DNA of 25,675 nucleotides from a virus: positions 1-25,675 of the IMG/VR virus record IMGVR_UViG_3300046718_000648; one strand, written 5' to 3'. The number at the start of each line of letters is the position of its first letter. Position 1 is the first letter of the stretch. Positions 18,028 through 25,675 of the stretch are shown here, piece after piece. A program made the translations under genes and the position numbers. The notes under the pieces were generated by a model, which was not told the DNA's origin, did not search any database, and saw only the letters and a list, made by a program, of their open reading frames with translations.

Positions 18028-20775
18028 TCACCCGCTGACCCCGCTGGTGTCCTCGGCGCGCAGCGAACTCTTGTTCCACACCGGAGTACGCTTTCCCAGT
18101 ACACCGAAAATGTCTCCCCCCGGCGAATAGCCGATCGAGGGGGCCGCGAGCGCCTGGGCCAGCGCTTGCGAGCCGGGGCCGGGAATATCGGGCGTGGTCG
18201 GGCCGGTCGGGCCGCTCTGCTGGCCGCTGGTGCCGGCCGGCCGCCGCTGCCCCAAGGGAACGGTGCCTGCGCTGAAGTCGAGGTTGACCGGACTGCCGCC
18301 GCCGTCGCCGCCGCCCGTGCCAGTGCCCTCGCCGCCCGTGCCGGTGCCGGTGCCGCCCGTGCCGCCGCCGCCGGTTCCCCCCTCCTGGCCGCCTGCGCCC
18401 GTGCCGGTGCCCTGGCCGCCTGCCCCGGTGCCGGTGCCGCCAAAGCCGGCGCTCGTGCCGGTGCTGCCGCCGCTCGCCGCGCCTGTGGATGGCGCGGAGG
18501 ATAATCCCGCGAGGTTCATGATGGCGCGGTCCTGGGTCGAGATCCCTTGCTCGTTGAACGGGATGGCGTCCTGAACGCCGGACGTGCTCGCGGCCGTCGT
18601 GCCCGGCTGCTGGCTCGACGCGGAGGCGCTCGTGCCCTGCCCCGAAGGCGGGGTCAGGCCGGTGAGCTTGTAGAGTTGGGCGTTGTAGCCGCCATAGAGG
18701 TCGGGGCCGCTGCTGAAGCCCTGCTGCGCCTGGTCGGCCGGTGCCGGGGGCGCGCCGCCTGCCCCGCCCGCGCCCGCTTGCGCGCCCGCCGTGTCTGTGC
18801 CGCCAGTGTTGCCCGAGACGGTCTGGATCAGTTGTGTGCCGACAAAAGCGCCGTCTGTGAGCCTAACGCCTACATTTCCTTGCAGACTTGCAATAACGCC
18901 GGTTTTTGGCCCGGTCCCGTCCTGTAGATCGTAAGTAATCGTCGCCCCGGCGAGATTGCCGCCCTGATTCTGGAAATCTTGCCAGGTCGTGGGCGCGATC
19001 TGCGCCGCCTGCGCGCTGCCCACCGGATTGAGCGCGCTGAGATCGAGCCCTCCGGTGCCGGTCATCGGCTGGATCGCGGTCGCTTGATCGATGGTCTGCG
19101 CGCTCGAGAGCAGCGCCTTCTGATTGTCGTTCAGACTGTTCAGGTCGCCTGGCAGCGTGCCGTAGGATTGCAGCATCCCGACATAGGAGCCCGTCTTCGC
19201 ATAGCGCTGCGCGTCGAGCGCGGCGGCGGCGTAGAGCGAGGCGACCGGGTCATTGGGATCGATGTTGAACTGCTGCGCGGTGGCGGCGTCGAATTGCCCG
19301 ATGCCGACATGGGCGGTGCCGGCCCCCGCATTGGGGTCCCAGCTGCTCTCTTGCCCGATCTGTGCGAGGAAGAGATTGCGCGGAATGCCGTATTGATCGG
19401 CCGCGTCTTGCGCCGTGGCGATGAGCTCGGGATCGACGCCGACGCCGAACTGACGCAGTTGCTGGGTGGTCGATTGCAGATCGCTCTCTGTCGCGGTGAC
19501 ATTCTGCGCCGCTTGGGCGGCTTGCTGCTGTACCGGGGCGATCTGCTGCTGATAGGTCGAGTTGTAGGCCTGCTGCACCGCCGGATCGCTGCCCGCGTTC
19601 TGGATCGCCTGGATCAGCGGCTGGCTGTTGCTGTCAAACTGGCTCTGCACCATCTGCTGGATCGAGTCCCACTCCGACGTCGACTGCTGCAGCACGGTCT
19701 GCACATTTTGGTAGGCCTGCTGATACGCATCGGCGATCGGCTTGGCGGCCTCGTAGGCATTGAGATTGCTGCTGCCGCGCGGCCCCGTAGGCGGCGGCGC
19801 TTCGCCATTGACGATGCGGATCGCCCACGGCTCCTGGTTCACCGCCGCGAGCGCCTGGTCGTATTTCGCCTGCGCGTCCTGGATCTGGCTTATCAACCCC
19901 GCCTTGTAGCTGTCGAGGTACTGCTGTCCTTGCTGCTCGAGCGTGTTGAGCTGGTCCTGCGCCGGGGTGACGATCTGCGCGTAGGCATCCTGCGCCGCTT
20001 GCTGCGCCGCGCTCTGGGCGCTGGCATCAGCGCCCGAGAACGCCGCCACCACCGAATTGTAAGCGTCCACCGCCGCGCTATAGGCCGCCTTTGCTCCGTC
20101 ATAGGCCTCTCGCAGCGCGGGCGGGACAAAGCCTTGCGCCGCGCCCTGCAGGGCCGAGAGCCCGACATCCTGCCCCGTCGCTGCTGCCGCGGCCGCTCCG
20201 AACCCCGCCTTGCCCGCCGTGTCGAGCACGGCCTGCACGACGTTCGCCGGCAGGTTCGTCTGGCTGGCGATGTCCGACAGTGATTGACCCGCGCCCGAAC
20301 CCAGGCCCGAGATCCCGCCGGCCAGCGCGCCTTGGCCGGGATCGGTACCGGAGATCAGCGCTTTGCCCGCGCCGATGCCGGCTCCTTCCGCCGCCTTCAG
20401 CACCGTGTTGATGACGCTGTTTGGCAGGTTGGTCGCGTTGTGAACCGTGTCGACGATGCCTTGCGTGAAGCTGGGCGTCGTCGCCGTATAGGCTTGGCCG
20501 GAAATGGGATCGAACAGCGATCCCGACGCGCCGGACGCCCCGAGCGATCCAAGGCCGCCGCTTAAGCCGCCGCCGAGCGCGCCGAACAGCGCCGCCTTGC
20601 CGACATCGCCGCCGGTCAGTTCCGCTGAGACGATGCCGCCGGCAATGCCGCCGATGACGCCCGCCGTAACGTCGATCACCAAGGTGCTGACCGCGATCGT
20701 GGCGATCAGGTCCGCCGCCACCGTCGTGACCGCGAGGTCGACCGCGATCGGAATGATGATCGCGATCACGGGCAT
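18028..20775 (-). CDS. Large internal virion protein with lytic transglycosylase domain
   Basis: A 915-residue protein. The hydrophobic, Gly/Ala-rich N-terminus (about 1-95) is followed by long Ala/Gln coiled-coil-prone regions. A lytic transglycosylase (SLT/lysozyme-like) domain lies at about 450-560: YGIPRNLFLAQIGQESSWDPNA with catalytic Glu476, then HVGIGQFDAATAQQF. Such domains cut peptidoglycan so that the phage can inject DNA through the cell wall, as in T7 gp16. The tail is a Gly/Thr/Ser low-complexity region (GTGTGAGG-type repeats) ending in a short ordered segment. It is the key ejection protein candidate of this phage. It starts two bases past the previous stop. Confidence 0.82.
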   Translation of the reverse strand: MPVIAIIIPIAVDLAVTTVAADLIATIAVSTLVIDVTAGVIGGIAGGIVSAELTGGDVGKAALFGALGGGLSGGLGSLGASGASGSLFDPISGQAYTATTPSFTQGIVDTVHNATNLPNSVINTVLKAAEGAGIGAGKALISGTDPGQGALAGGISGLGSGAGQSLSDIASQTNLPANVVQAVLDTAGKAGFGAAAAAATGQDVGLSALQGAAQGFVPPALREAYDGAKAAYSAAVDAYNSVVAAFSGADASAQSAAQQAAQDAYAQIVTPAQDQLNTLEQQGQQYLDSYKAGLISQIQDAQAKYDQALAAVNQEPWAIRIVNGEAPPPTGPRGSSNLNAYEAAKPIADAYQQAYQNVQTVLQQSTSEWDSIQQMVQSQFDSNSQPLIQAIQNAGSDPAVQQAYNSTYQQQIAPVQQQAAQAAQNVTATESDLQSTTQQLRQFGVGVDPELIATAQDAADQYGIPRNLFLAQIGQESSWDPNAGAGTAHVGIGQFDAATAQQFNIDPNDPVASLYAAAALDAQRYAKTGSYVGMLQSYGTLPGDLNSLNDNQKALLSSAQTIDQATAIQPMTGTGGLDLSALNPVGSAQAAQIAPTTWQDFQNQGGNLAGATITYDLQDGTGPKTGVIASLQGNVGVRLTDGAFVGTQLIQTVSGNTGGTDTAGAQAGAGGAGGAPPAPADQAQQGFSSGPDLYGGYNAQLYKLTGLTPPSGQGTSASASSQQPGTTAASTSGVQDAIPFNEQGISTQDRAIMNLAGLSSAPSTGAASGGSTGTSAGFGGTGTGAGGQGTGTGAGGQEGGTGGGGTGGTGTGTGGEGTGTGGGDGGGSPVNLDFSAGTVPLGQRRPAGTSGQQSGPTGPTTPDIPGPGSQALAQALAAPSIGYSPGGDIFGVLGKRTPVWNKSSLRAEDTSGVSG
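18290..18470. repeat. Low-complexity GGTGCC/GCC repeats encoding a Gly/Thr tract
   Basis: Repeats of the type GTGCCGGTGCCGCC run across this stretch and encode GTGTG/GGQGTG repeats near the end of the transglycosylase protein. Slippage could change copy number. Confidence 0.6.
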
Positions 20776-20776
20776 G

Positions 20777-21259
20777 TCAGAGATCCAACTCGAACTTGTA
20801 CATCGGCTTCATCTGGCCGGTGATCTCGTCCATGTGCGGCTCTTGCGTGATCTTCACCGGCAATCCGGTCGCCTTCGCAAGTTTCACGAACGCAGGACTA
20901 TCCGCGTAGCTGATAATCTTCTTGATGCCGTGTTGCTTGGCCGTCTTCGCCGCAACCACATAGCGCTGCACCAGCGCCTTGCCGTCCTCCAATGTCGAGG
21001 TGTGCAACTCCAGCACGAGCGGCTCTATTGGCGTCAATAAAAACACGGTCTTGCCAATTTGTGCCAGCCGCGTTCCCTGCTTGAGCTTCTGCGCGACCGC
21101 GCCGAGGTAGCGATCGCGCGTCATGCCCGGCGGCAAGCCCTCTTTCTGCGCGCTGCCCCAGAGGATCTCCGCGGTCTCGTTGAATTGCTGAACCGCTTGC
21201 GGGTTCTGCGACAGATCCTGCTGCTGCGGGCCTTGCTGGGGCGGGTTTGGAGGGCTCAT
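20777..21259 (-). CDS. Virion-region protein, possibly GNAT-like fold (160 aa)
   Basis: A Pro/Gln-rich N-terminus (NPPQQGPQQQDLSQNPQAVQQ) is followed by strands and helices: GKTVFLLTPIEPLVLELHTS, LEDGKALVQRYVVAAKTAKQHGIKKIISYADSPAFVKLAKATGL. The strand-helix-strand order and the 'AKQHGIKKIISYADSPAFVKLAKATGL' unit look like an acetyltransferase-type fold. Its position, just before the large ejection protein and after the tail genes, recalls T7 gp13. Both ideas are inference. It overlaps the upstream gene by ATGA. Confidence 0.55.
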   Translation of the reverse strand: MSPPNPPQQGPQQQDLSQNPQAVQQFNETAEILWGSAQKEGLPPGMTRDRYLGAVAQKLKQGTRLAQIGKTVFLLTPIEPLVLELHTSTLEDGKALVQRYVVAAKTAKQHGIKKIISYADSPAFVKLAKATGLPVKITQEPHMDEITGQMKPMYKFELDL

Positions 21260-21600
21260 CCGACGACGCCCAAGGCGCTCGCAATCGTCTCGTGGATGAA
21301 CAAATGCGACGAGATCCAGTCGTAGAACTGGTCCTGGTCGTTCCAGTCGACATCGAGGAGGTTGAACGGGTTGTTGAGGCCCAGCAGCGACGCATACGCC
21401 TGATGCTCGTCCTGATGCGCGATCAGCCAGTCGTCGAGGTTGTCGACATCGGCTTCCATCAGCGGATAAGCCGGCACGCCCTGGCCCAAGCGGAAGACGG
21501 TGTCGCGGAAGAGCTGATGCTGCATGCCGTTCTCGAACAGCATCGCATTGAGCGACTCGACGTTGCCGAACTCGGCCGATGACAGCGCGCTCATGTCCAT
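21256..21600 (-). CDS. Small virion-region protein (114 aa)
   Basis: MDMSALSSAEFGNVESLNAMLFENGMQHQLFRDTVFRLGQGVPAYPLMEADVDNLDDWLIAHQDEHQAYASLLGLN..., acidic and rich in Asp/Glu/His/Trp, ending in a hydrophobic helix (HLFIHETIASALGVVG). Similar proteins sit next to internal virion genes in podovirus-like genomes; no function is known to me. It is coupled to the next gene by ATGA. Confidence 0.6.
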   Translation of the reverse strand: MDMSALSSAEFGNVESLNAMLFENGMQHQLFRDTVFRLGQGVPAYPLMEADVDNLDDWLIAHQDEHQAYASLLGLNNPFNLLDVDWNDQDQFYDWISSHLFIHETIASALGVVG

Positions 21601-21604
21601 GGCT

Positions 21605-22060
21605 CTAGCTCGCGCGGTAAAAACACATGCCGGCGAACGAGGGCGTTAGTCCGGTCTGAGCAACAGGCAGGGGTGAGGAGGCGGTTGCCGTGTTGAGATA
21701 AAGAATAATTCTGGACTCGGTCGGGTAGACGAGCCCGGTTATACCAGTCCCCCCCGTAAGCGCCGTAACGGTGTAGTTCGCCATAAGACAGCAGCCGTAG
21801 ACGCTGGTGATATTGGCACAGGGCACCGGCAATCCCGTAATAATGACGTTGCCCGTGGGCGTGCCCGTCCATCCGGTTAGACTGAGTGTAAATCGCGCGG
21901 TGACATCGCGCCCGATTATCTCGTAGCTGCCAAATTGGAGATTATATGCAGGCGTTCCGACGGTGGCGTCCGTGATAATCGTGGGCGTCCAGTTGCCGGC
22001 GATATAAGAAGCATTCTGGGCTCCGCTTGCGGCACTACCACTTACTGCTCTCAATGCCAT
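21605..22060 (-). CDS. Tail/fibre-type beta-rich protein (151 aa)
   Basis: MALRAVSGSAASGAQNASYIAGNWTPTIITDATVGTPAYNLQFGSYEIIGRDVTARFTLSL..., rich in Thr/Gly/Ser and alternating strands, with no long helix. It resembles the beta-sandwich segments of tail fibres or adhesion proteins. The start follows GCTGACCCATGGC, the same junction as in the early operon. Base composition is less GC-rich than in the flanking genes. Confidence 0.55.
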   Translation of the reverse strand: MALRAVSGSAASGAQNASYIAGNWTPTIITDATVGTPAYNLQFGSYEIIGRDVTARFTLSLTGWTGTPTGNVIITGLPVPCANITSVYGCCLMANYTVTALTGGTGITGLVYPTESRIILYLNTATASSPLPVAQTGLTPSFAGMCFYRAS

Positions 22061-22063
22061 GGG

Positions 22064-22390
22064 TCAGCTTCCATCGCCTGGCGTGATCAGCACCGAGGAA
22101 CCGCCTGCCGCCGTGATCCCGGTGAAGAACAGGTTCGGCGCGAGGCTCAACACCTCGACCGTGCGTCCCAGCATCAGGAAGGTCGCGGCGTTGCTGGTGG
22201 CGATGATGACCGCGCTCGAATTGGCCGCCGCCGCGGTCAAGCCGCTGCCGATATAGACGTCCGACGCGCCCGCGTTGACGAGGCGATACTGCCCGCCGCC
22301 GGAGCCGATGACCTGCACCGCGGTCGGTGCCGCGACGTTGGCGGTGAAGGTCACCGTGTTGCCGGTCGGGGTGAAAGCATTGCTGCTCAT
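22064..22390 (-). CDS. Small structural protein, Ala/Ser/Thr/Gly-rich (108 aa)
   Basis: MSSNAFTPTGNTVTFTANVAAPTAVQVIGSGGGQYRLVNAGASDVYIGSGLTAAAANSSAVIIATSNAATF..., a beta-rich protein without charged clusters, like phage head-decoration or tail-accessory proteins. The function is inferred from position and composition. It is coupled upstream by ATGA and downstream by TGA-CCC-ATG. Confidence 0.55.
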   Translation of the reverse strand: MSSNAFTPTGNTVTFTANVAAPTAVQVIGSGGGQYRLVNAGASDVYIGSGLTAAAANSSAVIIATSNAATFLMLGRTVEVLSLAPNLFFTGITAAGGSSVLITPGDGS

Positions 22391-22581
22391 GGCGGATTTC
22401 CTTTCGTCATGGGTGGCGTTGGCGCGGGGTCGGGCGTGTTGCCCTCATCACACCATTGCTTGAAAATCTGGTAATCGCGGTTGCCGGGGTCGAAGGGGAT
22501 GAACGCGCCATCACTGATGCGAAGAACGACGCTTGGCTCCAGACTGGGGAGCGGAGCGATGAGCTGGTAGGGCTGTGCCAT
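22387..22581 (-). CDS. Small hypothetical protein (64 aa)
   Basis: The true start is the ATG at 22581 (MAQPYQLIAPLPSLEPSVVLRISDGAFIPFDPGNRDYQIFKQWCDEGNTPDPAPTPP), a few bases after the tail-fibre stop; the longer open frame is an overlap artefact. The 'DGAFIPxDPxNxDYxxFxxWxxEGNTP' pattern is a well-known small tail-fibre-associated motif in phages. Likely a tail-fibre accessory or chaperone-like protein. Confidence 0.7.
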   Translation of the reverse strand: MAQPYQLIAPLPSLEPSVVLRISDGAFIPFDPGNRDYQIFKQWCDEGNTPDPAPTPPMTKGNPP

Positions 22582-22582
22582 A

Positions 22583-23710
22583 TCAAAGGTCCGCTGAAGC
22601 GCCGAGGTAGAACCCAGCCCACATAGCAAACGCCGCTGCGGTTGCTGTTGCTGTCGCGAGGGTGCCGTATGGCGATGTTTGGCTGACGGCTCCGGCACTG
22701 GCGTTCTGATAGCCTCCAGGTACCACAGCAACGACTGTCGGCGTGCCACGCATGACAACAGGGAAAGCGAGCCACTGCCCGAACGTCCCGCCTGCGGTCA
22801 TATAGCCTATTACAGTTGCGTTTATCACGGCATAGAAGCGCTGGCAGTTGGCGAGATCGTAGCGCGGGTCGGGCTTCTCCAGCGGCGTCGCGACGCTGCC
22901 GACCTCAAGCTGCACGCCCCACATGCCGATGCCCCCGCTTTGCACGCCGATCGAACCGGCGTTATTTGCATTGGCTGTGCCGCTTGAAAACCAGAACTGC
23001 AATCCCGTGTAGTCGTTGCCGTTCGTGCCAAGGGTCTTGCCTGCTATCGAAGGCAGCGCAAACGTCAAACTGAAGCGCTGCCAGGTCGGCGAGGCCACAA
23101 CTTTTTGTCCCGCCACCGGGGTATTGGCCGAAGGGCTGCCGCCAGTGCCAAACACTTGCGCGAACCCGACGCCAATATTTATATTGCCTGAACCAGTAGC
23201 AGCATAAAACGATACCGTCGCCGTCTTACCGGCGAGCCGCCGAACTCCTTCGATCGGCTGCGTAATTAGCGAAAAATCACTGGTACCCGCGCCCCCCGTA
23301 AATGCGTTCACAAACTGCCAATTGGCGCTTTCATCTCCAATCTGCGCCCGTATTGTGTCTGTCGAGGGTGCTATGCTGATCGTTTGCGAGCCACCTGACC
23401 AGAGCGATTGCCAGCGATCGGCGGTGTAGATACCTGAGCCGGTGAACCCGCTCGCGCCGCGCTGCTGGATGTTGAACATGGAGTTGTGAATCAGATTGCG
23501 CCCGATGTCGCCGGTACCGCCGCCGCCGCTGAAAGAGACGTTGGAGACACTGCCTCCCGTGATATTGACGCTGGTCAGCGCCGTGCTGCCGTTGCCGATG
23601 CCGTTGATCGCATCCGTGACCGAAATGAAGTCCGCATCCAGCAACGACAAGGCGATGTTGCTGGTGGAATTCGCAAAGACGTTGGGAACGGTGAAGGGCA
23701 GCGTCGTCAT
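22583..23710 (-). CDS. Tail-fibre-like protein with lectin/CBM-type domain (375 aa)
   Basis: The N-terminal part is Asn/Ser/Gly-rich. From about residue 70, NLIHNSMFNIQQRG...GIYTADRWQSLWSGG is typical of the jelly-roll domains found in phage fibres, with further beta strands (KTATVSFYAATGSGNINIGVGFAQ...) and a C-terminal tip (NCQRFYAVINATVIGYM...). It would recognise the host surface. Composition is less GC-rich than in most of the window, consistent with domain exchange. It begins immediately after the stop of the upstream gene and precedes the small 'DYxxF' gene. Confidence 0.75.
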   Translation of the reverse strand: MTTLPFTVPNVFANSTSNIALSLLDADFISVTDAINGIGNGSTALTSVNITGGSVSNVSFSGGGGTGDIGRNLIHNSMFNIQQRGASGFTGSGIYTADRWQSLWSGGSQTISIAPSTDTIRAQIGDESANWQFVNAFTGGAGTSDFSLITQPIEGVRRLAGKTATVSFYAATGSGNINIGVGFAQVFGTGGSPSANTPVAGQKVVASPTWQRFSLTFALPSIAGKTLGTNGNDYTGLQFWFSSGTANANNAGSIGVQSGGIGMWGVQLEVGSVATPLEKPDPRYDLANCQRFYAVINATVIGYMTAGGTFGQWLAFPVVMRGTPTVVAVVPGGYQNASAGAVSQTSPYGTLATATATAAAFAMWAGFYLGASADL

Positions 23711-25675
23711 CTAGAAGCGCGCTCCATATTCGAGTTCGTACTCGACGGTGTTGAGGGTGAACTGCGCCGAGTTCGAGGTGATCGTCAGCCCGATATACTT
23801 GCCGTTTTGCTGCGCGTCGGTCATCAGAAGCTGATAGCCGAAGCCGCCGACCCAGTAGATCGTCGTGCCGACATTGTTATGCCAGCCGACGATCTGGTTG
23901 AAGTTGTTGATCCAGCTGATCACCGTGTCGAAGGCATAAGGCGGGCTCTGCCGGGTCTCCGCGTCGATGGTCGCGAGGAGGGCCACGCCAACGGCGGAAG
24001 TGACCTCGAGCCCGAACTTCAGCGCCTGCTTGTCCCTGACCGGATCGCCGATATGGCTCAAGGCCATCTGCATCTTGGACGGGATCGCGCTCCGGTTGTC
24101 GGCGTACATGGTGACGAGGTTGTTGCCGCTCGTGCCGTAGAGATGGATCAGCCCCTTGAACGGCACGCTGGTCGTCAGGTCGATCGCGCCCTGGTAGGTC
24201 AGGAACCACTTCTTGTCGAAGAACACGGCCTGCAGCGGGATCGTCCCGCGCACCGGGTCCTGGTAGTAGAAGTTGAACGCGGCGCAGAGGATGTTGAAGA
24301 TCAGCACCTGCCCGCCGGTCACCTGCTTGGTGAAGTCGATCAGCGGGAAGAGCCCGTCGAGCGCGTCCGACAGCTTGGTCGTGGTCGATCCCACCAGCGC
24401 GTAAACCCCGTAGCGGTTCATGAACAATATCGACCTGAAATACGGGAAGATGGCGTGCACGAGCTCGGTGCCGATCGAGGCCGAGATGTTGGTGTTGGTG
24501 AAAACGGTCGCGCCCGTGTTGCTGTCGACCTGGACATCGCTGAAGACGTTGATCGAGTCGGCCCCCCACCAGTAGAGGAAGTTGTTGGCCGCCAGGAGCG
24601 CGTTGATGTTGCCGTGCAGGGTCGTGTCGGTGGCGATGAAGTTGCCCGCCGAGACCGAGATGAAGTCGTTGTAGGAGCCCGCCGCGCTGAAGGTGATGGT
24701 GCGGCCTTGCGCGACCCAGACGCGGCCCGAGAAGGTCGCGACGTCGCTGATCGGGTCGCTGGTCACCACGGCGGTCAGCACTGCGCCCGATCCGCCGCCG
24801 CCCGACACCGTCGCCACCACGGTCGAGGCGTCGGTGTAGCCGCTGCCGGGGTTGGTCATTACCACCGAGGTGATCGAGTTACCGAACACGATCGGCGTGG
24901 CCGCCGCGCCGCCGCCGCCGCCGCCTGAGATCGAGATCGTCGGGGTCGAGGTGTAGCCGTTGCCGCCGGCCGCGACGACCAACTGCAAGGTGCCTGTCTG
25001 GAAGGTGATGAGGCTGGCGATGGCGGTTGCGCCCGAGCCGCCGCCGCCCGTGAAGCTGATGGCGGGCGGGGTGGTGTAGCCGGTTCCCGGTTGCGTCAGG
25101 AACACGCCCGCGACCGAGTTGCCGGTGATGGTCGCCTCGCCGACCGCTTGGGTGCCGTGCGGGTCGTTGGGCGCGCCGATGACCACGGCCGGGGCGCTGG
25201 TGTAGCCGCTGCCGGGCGCGGTGATGCCGATAAAGCCGACCGAGCCGATCGCGACGAGGTTGTTGCCGTCCCAGGAGAAGAGGCCCTTGGTCGGATCGCC
25301 GATGATGACGCGCTCGTTCTTCCATTGCGTGACCTCGGCCCCCGCCGGGTTGAACGTGCCAGCAGGGGCGACGGTGATCAGCGCCTGAAGCGTCAGGTTG
25401 AAGGCTTGCAACTCGCCGCTGTTCTGGAAGCCGAAGATGTAGTCGTTCAACTCGATATTGTCGCTGGTCAGCAAAGTGATCGTCGCGTCCCAGACCCGGG
25501 TGTCGGGGTCTCTGTCGCTGGCGAGCGAGGCCGAGACGGTCGGCACGATGCGTAGATTGCTGTCGCCGATCGGCATCGCGTTCTCGAGCCAGGAGAACTC
25601 GTTCTGGTCGATCGCCGTCCGGTTGGCCTTGGTGTTCAGCCCCTTGAACGACTTGACGATGTGATACTGCTTGAC
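23711..25675 (-). CDS. Tail/nozzle-type structural protein with GYT repeats, 5' end missing
   Basis: The open frame runs off the right edge; an internal Met at 25576 is not the true start, because the preceding 33 codons read KSFKGLNTKANRTAI, then EFSWLENAMPIGD, an N-terminal pattern typical of phage tail-nozzle-like proteins. At least 654 residues are visible. Four Gly-rich repeats (GSGYTSAP, GTGYTTPP, GNGYTSTP, GSGYTDAS, each followed by Gly-rich strands) occupy the middle third. The rest is beta-rich with aromatic strands (FLYWWGADSINVFSD, FNFYYQDPVRGTIPLQAVFF). Its order in the operon is like T7 gp12. Function is inferred. Confidence 0.75.
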   Translation of the reverse strand, partial: VKQYHIVKSFKGLNTKANRTAIDQNEFSWLENAMPIGDSNLRIVPTVSASLASDRDPDTRVWDATITLLTSDNIELNDYIFGFQNSGELQAFNLTLQALITVAPAGTFNPAGAEVTQWKNERVIIGDPTKGLFSWDGNNLVAIGSVGFIGITAPGSGYTSAPAVVIGAPNDPHGTQAVGEATITGNSVAGVFLTQPGTGYTTPPAISFTGGGGSGATAIASLITFQTGTLQLVVAAGGNGYTSTPTISISGGGGGGAAATPIVFGNSITSVVMTNPGSGYTDASTVVATVSGGGGSGAVLTAVVTSDPISDVATFSGRVWVAQGRTITFSAAGSYNDFISVSAGNFIATDTTLHGNINALLAANNFLYWWGADSINVFSDVQVDSNTGATVFTNTNISASIGTELVHAIFPYFRSILFMNRYGVYALVGSTTTKLSDALDGLFPLIDFTKQVTGGQVLIFNILCAAFNFYYQDPVRGTIPLQAVFFDKKWFLTYQGAIDLTTSVPFKGLIHLYGTSGNNLVTMYADNRSAIPSKMQMALSHIGDPVRDKQALKFGLEVTSAVGVALLATIDAETRQSPPYAFDTVISWINNFNQIVGWHNNVGTTIYWVGGFGYQLLMTDAQQNGKYIGLTITSNSAQFTLNTVEYELEYGARF
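24770..25225. repeat. Four Gly-rich GYT repeats within the tail protein
   Basis: Imperfect repeats encoding G-x-GYT-x-x-P followed by GGGGxGA occur near 24835, 24950, 25070 and 25200 (on the minus strand). Such repeats are common in phage tail proteins and often vary in number. Confidence 0.6.

Noticed and set aside
18979-20283. Rightward open frame of 434 codons opposite the transglycosylase protein
   Set aside because: The minus strand holds a clear SLT domain; the plus-strand translation is Arg/Leu-rich antisense.
23486-24928. Rightward open frame of 480 codons opposite the tail genes
   Set aside because: Asp/Arg/Val-rich antisense of the GYT-repeat tail protein and of the fibre gene.
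1-25675. CTCGAG palindromes scattered over the window as a possible signal
   Set aside because: They occur throughout coding DNA because CTC GAG (Leu-Glu) fits the codon use; no positional pattern was found.

Overview
The window reads as a large part of a tailed-phage genome (podovirus-like late gene set), or of a prophage or phage-plasmid, from a high-GC proteobacterial host, most likely an alphaproteobacterium. The main reasons are a leftward block of virion genes across the right half (tail protein with GYT repeats, tail-fibre-like protein, several small structural proteins, large Ala/Gln-rich internal virion proteins, one with a lytic transglycosylase domain), a GP88-family protein, an ERF annealing protein with a YqaJ-type exonuclease, an orphan cytosine methyltransferase, very tight ATGA/TGATG gene junctions, and many tiny genes. 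Terminase, portal, capsid and integrase are not in the window; the head genes probably lie to the right of base 25675. The host guess rests on GC content, a PEP-CTERM cargo gene and a near-consensus ParB (parS) site; it is inference. Layout: (1) 1-212, a 50-bp perfect inverted repeat around an AT-rich 112-nt centre, exactly at the left edge; 213-527, palindrome-rich DNA without a gene. (2) 633-5651, a rightward operon: GP88, many small unknowns, two HTH proteins, an orphan C5 methyltransferase. Two near-identical promoter-leader modules (528-582 and 1900-1954) drive parts of it. (3) 5650-7334, a leftward segment: an RHH-type regulator, a Pro/Gly repeat protein, and a PEP-CTERM cell-surface protein bracketed by two related terminators, which looks like a moron cargo cassette. 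(4) 7411-7569, a small rightward membrane protein; 7574-9172, a leftward recombination operon (ERF, small gene, YqaJ exonuclease). Both divergent promoter regions (near 7360 and 9200) carry related 14-16 bp palindromes, suggesting one regulator controls both. (5) 9240-9755, three tiny rightward genes including a lipoprotein and a membrane protein, then a terminator. (6) 9881-10510, a gene-free stretch of over 600 nt full of nested inverted repeats, the best candidate here for an undescribed structured RNA (or an origin). (7) A 22-bp perfect palindrome at 10595 precedes a rightward operon, 10639-12859: zinc ribbon, glycosyltransferase, small unknowns, KTSC protein. (8) 12850-25675, the leftward late operon, read from the right edge: nozzle/tail-like protein, tail fibre, small virion genes, SLT-bearing internal protein, three further Ala/Gly/Gln-rich internal proteins, and at its end small membrane genes that may include the holin. 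How it fits together: the early rightward genes and the methyltransferase would act soon after entry, the ERF/exonuclease pair would handle recombination or replication ends, and the late leftward operon builds tail and ejection machinery. Functions given for most small genes are unknown and are stated as such.
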